Below, piece after piece: positions 22,941-26,626 of a DNA stretch of 26,626 nucleotides. The translations under genes were made by a program, and so were the position numbers. This stretch comes from SCTG01 sp036005325 (GTDB taxonomy: Bacteria; Nitrospirota; Nitrospiria; Nitrospirales; NS-4): contig DASYQR010000036.1 of assembly GCA_036005325.1 (NCBI GenBank), positions 1 to 26,626 on the forward strand, read 5' to 3'. The stretch's first letter is position 1. Each line of letters begins with the position of its first letter. The notes under the pieces are model-generated. The model was not told where the DNA came from. It searched no databases and saw only the letters and a list, made by a program, of their open reading frames with translations.

Positions 22941-22997
22941 GGGCAACCCCCCCCGTGGTTGCCCGTCACAAGGGTAGGCACGGAGGCCTACCCCTAC
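22937..22997. repeat. Cloverleaf-like double-hairpin palindrome between convergent genes
   Basis: GTAG (22937-22940) pairs with CTAC (22994-22997). Inside are two perfect 8-bp hairpins: GGGCAACC/GGTTGCCC (22941-22948 and 22957-22964) and GGGTAGGC/GCCTACCC (22972-22979 and 22986-22993). The ends supply the TAG stop of DUF502 (22938-22940) and the TAG stop of maf (22994-22996). It resembles dispersed intergenic palindromes and may act as a bidirectional terminator. Confidence 0.75.
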
Positions 22998-23626
22998 GCG
23001 AACGATTTCCAATTCAGAAAATCTCGCTCGCGGTAGAGGCTGTCGAGGTCGAGAGTCACTTCCACGCCAAACTGCCGGAGGCCTTCGGCAACGGCCCGGA
23101 TCGGCAGGCCCACGACGGCCAGATAGTCTCCGTCGAAACCCGCGACGAGCCCACGTCCTGTCCCTTGGATGGAATAGCCGCCGGCTTTGTCGAGCGGATC
23201 GCCGGTCGCCACGTACGCTTCCAGTTCTGAATACGTAAACTCTCGCATGTGCACACGAGCCGTCTCGACCGCTTCAAAGGCCTTCGTTCCCTTGAACATT
23301 GCGACAGCGGTTATGACCTCGTGGGACCGCCCCCGCAAACGTCGCAGGATATACCGCGCGTCATCGTGGTCCCTTGGCTTGCCGATCATAATCCCGTCGA
23401 GATTGATGAGCGTGTCGCTGCCCACCAGAATCGCCTCAGGAAATCGTGCAGCCAGCGACATGGCCTTGCGCTTCGCCTGATGGAGGGCTTCCTGCTCAGG
23501 GGGACGATTCTCGGACTCCTCTTCAAGACTGTCGGGTGGCACCATCAGAAAAGACAGGTTGAGCAGCGACAGGATCTGATACCGTCGTGGCGAGGTGGAA
23601 GCCAGAACGAGGGTCAAGACCGACAT
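22994..23626 (-). CDS. maf: Maf-family nucleotide pyrophosphatase
   Basis: The 210-residue protein is a Maf/HAM1-fold house-cleaning enzyme that hydrolyses non-canonical or methylated nucleoside triphosphates such as dTTP, UTP or m7GTP, depending on subgroup. Signatures are LASTSPRRYQIL (8-19), GSDTLINLDG with catalytic D71, and GKPRDHDDAR, followed by YVATGDPLDKAGGYSIQG. The length is slightly above average because of an extra C-terminal LYRERDFLNWKSFA. The ATG lies inside the end of dus with a 13-nt overlap, so it is translationally coupled to it. The stop codon is provided by the cloverleaf repeat. Confidence 0.94.
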   Translation of the reverse strand: MSVLTLVLASTSPRRYQILSLLNLSFLMVPPDSLEEESENRPPEQEALHQAKRKAMSLAARFPEAILVGSDTLINLDGIMIGKPRDHDDARYILRRLRGRSHEVITAVAMFKGTKAFEAVETARVHMREFTYSELEAYVATGDPLDKAGGYSIQGTGRGLVAGFDGDYLAVVGLPIRAVAEGLRQFGVEVTLDLDSLYRERDFLNWKSFA

Positions 23627-24744
23627 CCGCCGACGGATTCCGGGACATCCAGGACAATCCCGGCCAGGATGCGCTCGACGTCCTGAGAGCTGCCGGCCCG
23701 AAACATTTGCGCGCGGACCTCCGCCGCCTTGAAGAAGCCGGTGCAGTACCAGCCGAGGTGCTTGCGCATAGCGGCGAACCGCGACGTCCCGCCGAGCGCC
23801 TCGAAATAGCGGGCATGCTCGAGAGCGACCCGAAACCGTTCCTCAAGTGGGACACTCTCATCATCCGACGGTCCCCTGTTTGCCGCCGGCACCTTGGCCC
23901 AGTCCTTGGCGCGAAAGAACCAGGGATTGCCGAGCGCGCCCCTCCCGATCAGGACACCATGGACGTGCGTGTCCTGTACCCGACGGACGAGCTCCTCCAT
24001 TGATTCCACATCGCCATTACCGAGAACGAGAGTCTCGGTCTGACAGACCAGTCTGGCCGCCCGTGCGATGGCCTCCCAATCGGCTTGGCCCCGGTACATC
24101 TGGGCCAGCGTCCGACCGTGGATCGAGATGGCCGCCGGCCGCTCTTCTAACAGAATCGAGACCCACTCCTCAATCACCACGGCATCGTAGCCCAGGCGGG
24201 TTTTGACGGACACGGGGACTGGCCGGCGCGACTGCAGTGCATCGCAGGCCCGGCTGGACGCGAGCGCCAGCACCCGTTCCACGACTTTCGGGCGAAGACC
24301 GACCGTCTCAATCCGCCGGCCCGACGCCCAGTCCTGCACCCCGGCCTGGACCGCGCGGATGATCTCCCGCGCCAACGACGGGTTCCGGATCAGCGCCGCT
24401 CCGCAGCCGCGCGCCGAGACGTTCTTGGAAGGGCAGCCCATGTTGATGTCCACGCCGTCGAAGCCCAGCTCACAGACCACCTGCGCCACCTGGTAGAACT
24501 TGTCTGGATCGGCGCCGTAAATCTGGGCGACGACAGGCCTTTCGATCTCGGCGTAGTGAAGCTGACTCCAGGCCGAGTCACCCCCGTGGCAGACCTCGTC
24601 CACATTGATGAACTCGGTGATCTGCACATCAGGCTTGCCATAGCGGGCCACGATATACCGGAACGCCGGGTCGGTGACGCCATCCATCGGCGAGAGGCCG
24701 ATGACCGGCTGTGGGATGTCGTACCAGAAATTCATGGGCGCCAT
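23614..24744 (-). CDS. dus: tRNA-dihydrouridine synthase
   Basis: This FMN enzyme reduces uridines in the D loop of tRNA. From ATG 24744 it has 376 residues. The TIM-barrel start is PVIGLSPMDGVTDPAFR. The catalytic cysteine is C114 in GCPSKNVSARGCGAALI, and PVSVKTRLGYD and SIHGRTLAQMYRGQADW follow. The tail FEALGGTSRFAAMRKHLGWYCTGF is a family-like helical domain. An insert around 140-180 (DWASGRRIETVGLRPKVVERV) lengthens the protein beyond the usual 320-350. ATG 24735 is an alternative start and ATG 24771 is possible but unsupported. It is upstream of and coupled to maf, and divergent from the lasso-type cluster. Confidence 0.92.
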   Translation of the reverse strand: MAPMNFWYDIPQPVIGLSPMDGVTDPAFRYIVARYGKPDVQITEFINVDEVCHGGDSAWSQLHYAEIERPVVAQIYGADPDKFYQVAQVVCELGFDGVDINMGCPSKNVSARGCGAALIRNPSLAREIIRAVQAGVQDWASGRRIETVGLRPKVVERVLALASSRACDALQSRRPVPVSVKTRLGYDAVVIEEWVSILLEERPAAISIHGRTLAQMYRGQADWEAIARAARLVCQTETLVLGNGDVESMEELVRRVQDTHVHGVLIGRGALGNPWFFRAKDWAKVPAANRGPSDDESVPLEERFRVALEHARYFEALGGTSRFAAMRKHLGWYCTGFFKAAEVRAQMFRAGSSQDVERILAGIVLDVPESVGGCRS

Positions 24745-24764
24745 GGTAACATCCCAGGCCAATA

Positions 24765-24793
24765 TTGACAATCTATCGGCCTACAGGTACCGT
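24765..24793 (+). promoter_or_regulatory. Likely promoter of the lasso-type cluster
   Basis: A consensus -35 TTGACA (24765-24770), 17-bp spacer and TACCGT (24788-24793). The predicted start is about 22 nt before the B1 ATG, and no precursor ORF fits between. The -35 lies in the short gap upstream of the dus start codon. Confidence 0.5.
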
Positions 24794-24821
24794 GAACATT
24801 TGACTGAGAAGAGACCTCTCC

Positions 24822-25106
24822 ATGAACATTCAGATTCCTGACGATGTTGTTTTCCGCGATTTGGCGGGAGAGGCTGTCCTCCTGAACCTCTCCACTGGGA
24901 CGTACTATGGCCTGGATGCTGTGGGGACCCGCATCTGGCACCTCCTCGCTGCCCACGGGACAACAGAAGAGATTGTCAACACGCTCCTCGACGAATTTGA
25001 GGTTGAAGAAAATCAGCTTCGTCGTGACGTGGACGACCTGATCCGACAATTAATCGACAAGGGACTGTTAAAAAACGATGCTCAGAAAACTCCGTCGACT
25101 CGCTGA
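24822..25106 (+). CDS. PqqD-family RiPP recognition protein (lasso B1)
   Basis: The 94-residue protein is a PqqD-like RiPP recognition element, which binds the leader peptide of a ribosomally made precursor and presents it to the modifying enzymes. The pattern is DDVVFRDLAGEAVLLNLSTGTYYGLDAVGTRIWHLL (about 7-42), then the helix region TTEEIVNTLLDEFEVEENQLRRDVDDLIRQLIDKGLL. It has no signal peptide or membrane segment. The length matches a free-standing B1 rather than a domain fusion. It overlaps the next gene by 29 nt, and with B2 and the cyclase-like gene it forms a B1-B2-C order. PqqD proteins also serve other RiPP pathways, but the B2 partner makes a lasso-type system the best reading. Confidence 0.9.
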   Translation: MNIQIPDDVVFRDLAGEAVLLNLSTGTYYGLDAVGTRIWHLLAAHGTTEEIVNTLLDEFEVEENQLRRDVDDLIRQLIDKGLLKNDAQKTPSTR

Positions 25107-25518
25107 TGTTTCTCCGGGCGAGTGGCTGCTCCTGCCCCAACTTGCTCTCTGCGCGATGGTGGTGGGAATCGCCCTGAGAATCACAACGCTGCCCCGTCTG
25201 ACCGGGTTCATTGGCCGGTGCGCGACCCGCCGCCGGCTCAGACATTTTCCGTTTTTTCATGCGCAGCACCAGCTCACGCGACTGGCCATCCTCGCAGACT
25301 GGGCGGTAAGAATCACGCTGGCTCCGGGACCCTGCCTCACACGGTCCCTCCTTCTGTTTTGGCTGCTCAAGGCCCAAGGGGAACCCACCGAACTTTTCAT
25401 CGGCATCAACAAGGAAACCGCCGCTCTCCACGGACACGCCTGGATCGAAACACAGGGACAGGTGGTCAGCGACAGTCCCGCGATGGCCGGCCGTTTCGTC
25501 ACGCTGCTTCGATTCTGA
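25078..25518 (+). CDS. Lasso peptide leader protease (B2, transglutaminase-like)
   Basis: This 146-residue cysteine protease of the transglutaminase-like superfamily cleaves the leader peptide from a lasso precursor. The triad is C86 (GPCLTRSLLLFWLL), H120 (HGHAWIE) and D132 (VVSDSP). The H-to-D distance of 12 residues is that recalled for McjB (H186, D198). The middle LFIGI followed by HAWIE is typical. It keeps a hydrophobic N-terminal stretch (about 16-33) but is not clearly a membrane protein. The ATG lies inside the B1 gene (29-nt overlap), so the two are coupled. It is followed after 6 nt by the cyclase gene. Confidence 0.9.
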   Translation: MLRKLRRLADVSPGEWLLLPQLALCAMVVGIALRITTLPRLTGFIGRCATRRRLRHFPFFHAQHQLTRLAILADWAVRITLAPGPCLTRSLLLFWLLKAQGEPTELFIGINKETAALHGHAWIETQGQVVSDSPAMAGRFVTLLRF

Positions 25519-25524
25519 GGTGCT

Positions 25525-26626
25525 ATGAGCGGAATTGCCGGGATCTATAACCTGGACAACAAGCCGGCAGATCCAGCGCTGCTGAGGCGGATGATAGACC
25601 GCATGACCCACCGGGGGCCGGATGGACGCGGCTACTGGATCGAAGGCCCGATTGGCCTCGGCCATGCGATGCTCCAAACCACACCAGAGTCGCTCCAGGA
25701 AAAGCAACCCTTGTTGTCGCATGAACGGGGCTCTCTCTGTCTTACGTTTGATGGACGGGTGGATAACCGAAGCGACGTGCGTGCCGCCCTGGAGAGCAAG
25801 GGACTCATGTTCCGCACCGATACCGACGCAGAGCTTCTCCTGCGGGCCTACGAATGTTGGGGGGAGGATTGCCCGCAACACATCCTGGGTGACTTTGCCT
25901 TTGCGGTCTGGGATGGGCGGAACCGGAAACTCTTCTGCGCCAGGGATATTCTTGGCATCAAGCCGTTCTACTATTCCATGAGCAGGCGCCGGTTCCTCTG
26001 GGCTTCCGAATTGCGGCCTCTGTTGGAAGACCCGTCCGTCCGGAAAGAACCCAACGAAGGGATGATAGGCGAATACCTTGCCAATGCGCTGACCAGCAAT
26101 GAAGAGACACTGTTTCTCGACATCCAGCGCCTTCCGCCTGCTCACTACCTGGTGATTCGCAACGGACATCTTTTTAAAGGCCGATACTGGGACATCGACC
26201 CCGGCCGGGAGATCCGGTATCAGACCGACGAAGACTACGCTCAGCATTTCCTCGCAATCTTCCGCGAGGCCGTCCGCTGCAGATTACGGAGTCAGCACCC
26301 CATTGCGGCCGATCTCAGCGGTGGTCTCGACTCCTCATCGGTGGTCAGCATGGCTCAGTCGCTCTTTCACGATGGTCTGGCGGTCGACCGGGGCTTTGGG
26401 ACATTCTCCGCCGTTTTTCCTGGCCGCGCATGCGATGAGAGCGAGTATATCCAGGACGTCATCACGCGGTGGGGACTACGTTCAAACCACGTCGCCGCGA
26501 TGGAACCGGATGTAGATATATCTGTCTACGCCGAGCAGGTTGCGCGCGATTACGACTTTCCCAATTATCCCAATTGCGCGATATCTGCGCCGCTGAGGGT
26601 CCTGGCGAAAGAAAGGGGGTGTCGCG
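25525..26626 (+). CDS. Asparagine-synthetase-like lasso cyclase (partial, runs off window)
   Basis: The open frame starts at ATG 25525 and is still open after 367 codons at the right edge. It combines an N-terminal glutaminase-like domain (about 1-190) with an asparagine synthetase ATP-binding domain. The PP-loop SGGLDSS is at 265-271. The glutaminase nucleophile Cys2 of AsnB is Ser here (MSGIAGIYN). The AsnB NGE glutamine-binding motif is replaced by D76-G77-R78. The domain therefore should not release ammonia, which fits the lasso cyclases that activate an Asp or Glu side chain with ATP and form an isopeptide bond with the peptide's own N-terminus. Residue 109 onward (YECWGEDCPQHILGDFAFAVWD) follows the family. 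Asparagine synthetase proper is unlikely given the neighbours. Confidence 0.88.
   Translation, partial: MSGIAGIYNLDNKPADPALLRRMIDRMTHRGPDGRGYWIEGPIGLGHAMLQTTPESLQEKQPLLSHERGSLCLTFDGRVDNRSDVRAALESKGLMFRTDTDAELLLRAYECWGEDCPQHILGDFAFAVWDGRNRKLFCARDILGIKPFYYSMSRRRFLWASELRPLLEDPSVRKEPNEGMIGEYLANALTSNEETLFLDIQRLPPAHYLVIRNGHLFKGRYWDIDPGREIRYQTDEDYAQHFLAIFREAVRCRLRSQHPIAADLSGGLDSSSVVSMAQSLFHDGLAVDRGFGTFSAVFPGRACDESEYIQDVITRWGLRSNHVAAMEPDVDISVYAEQVARDYDFPNYPNCAISAPLRVLAKERGCR

Noticed and set aside
24745..24821. Lasso precursor gene between dus and B1
   Set aside because: Only 77 nt are available, largely promoter and leader, and no start-to-stop frame of useful length exists there.
24976..26247. 423-codon minus-strand open frame over the lasso-type genes
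   Set aside because: The plus strand here encodes B2 and the cyclase with recognisable catalytic residues, so the reverse frame is a shadow.

Overview
The window looks like ordinary chromosome of a GC-rich, Gram-negative-type bacterium. Compact convergent genes, a complete ISC iron-sulfur operon with a zinc-finger HscB, a bacterial GlnRS and a GAF histidine kinase suggest a Nitrospira-like (Nitrospirota) genome. That assignment is an inference from gene content and style, not from a marker gene search.

Layout. Positions 1-1500 hold the 3' end of an unrecognised gene, an inverted array of 7-bp repeats, an EVE-domain gene, tRNA-Glu(CTC) and an ISC-type [2Fe-2S] ferredoxin. Positions 1500-4717 (minus strand) are a translation block, gltX - tRNA-Gln(CTG) - glnS, in which the tRNA ends only 8 nt before the glnS start codon. 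A back-to-back promoter region (about 4750-4830, with an IscR-like operator) separates it from the plus-strand ISC operon iscR-iscS-iscU-iscA-hscB-hscA-iscX (4866-10279), followed by a small lipoprotein gene. Positions 10758-13435 (minus) carry a class A penicillin-binding protein (PBP1A type) and a TPR protein. Then come typA/bipA (+), a MoaD/ThiS-like ubiquitin-fold protein (-), tRNA-Thr(TGT), a GAF sensor histidine kinase (+) and comM (-). Positions 18898-22940 (+) are a run of small or poorly known genes: an exported protein, a stand-alone Lrp/AsnC effector domain, a CxxC mini-protein, a prohibitin/SPFH protein, a dienelactone hydrolase, a zinc-ribbon/YbjQ protein and a DUF502 membrane protein. 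A cloverleaf-like palindrome separates these from the minus-strand dus-maf pair.

The right edge (24822 to the end) is the start of a lasso-peptide-type RiPP cluster: a PqqD-like recognition protein (B1), a transglutaminase-like leader protease (B2) and an asparagine-synthetase-like cyclase (C, cut by the window end). Its glutaminase site is degenerate. No precursor gene is visible inside the window; it probably lies beyond the right edge.

The least expected signal is non-coding. tRNA-Glu and tRNA-Thr, 15 kb apart and on opposite strands, are both followed 2 nt after CCA by the same roughly 60-nt structured element. It has conserved flanks, a conserved hairpin loop (CGATCAA) and stems that differ in sequence but still pair. 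A partial further copy follows the tRNA-Thr element.
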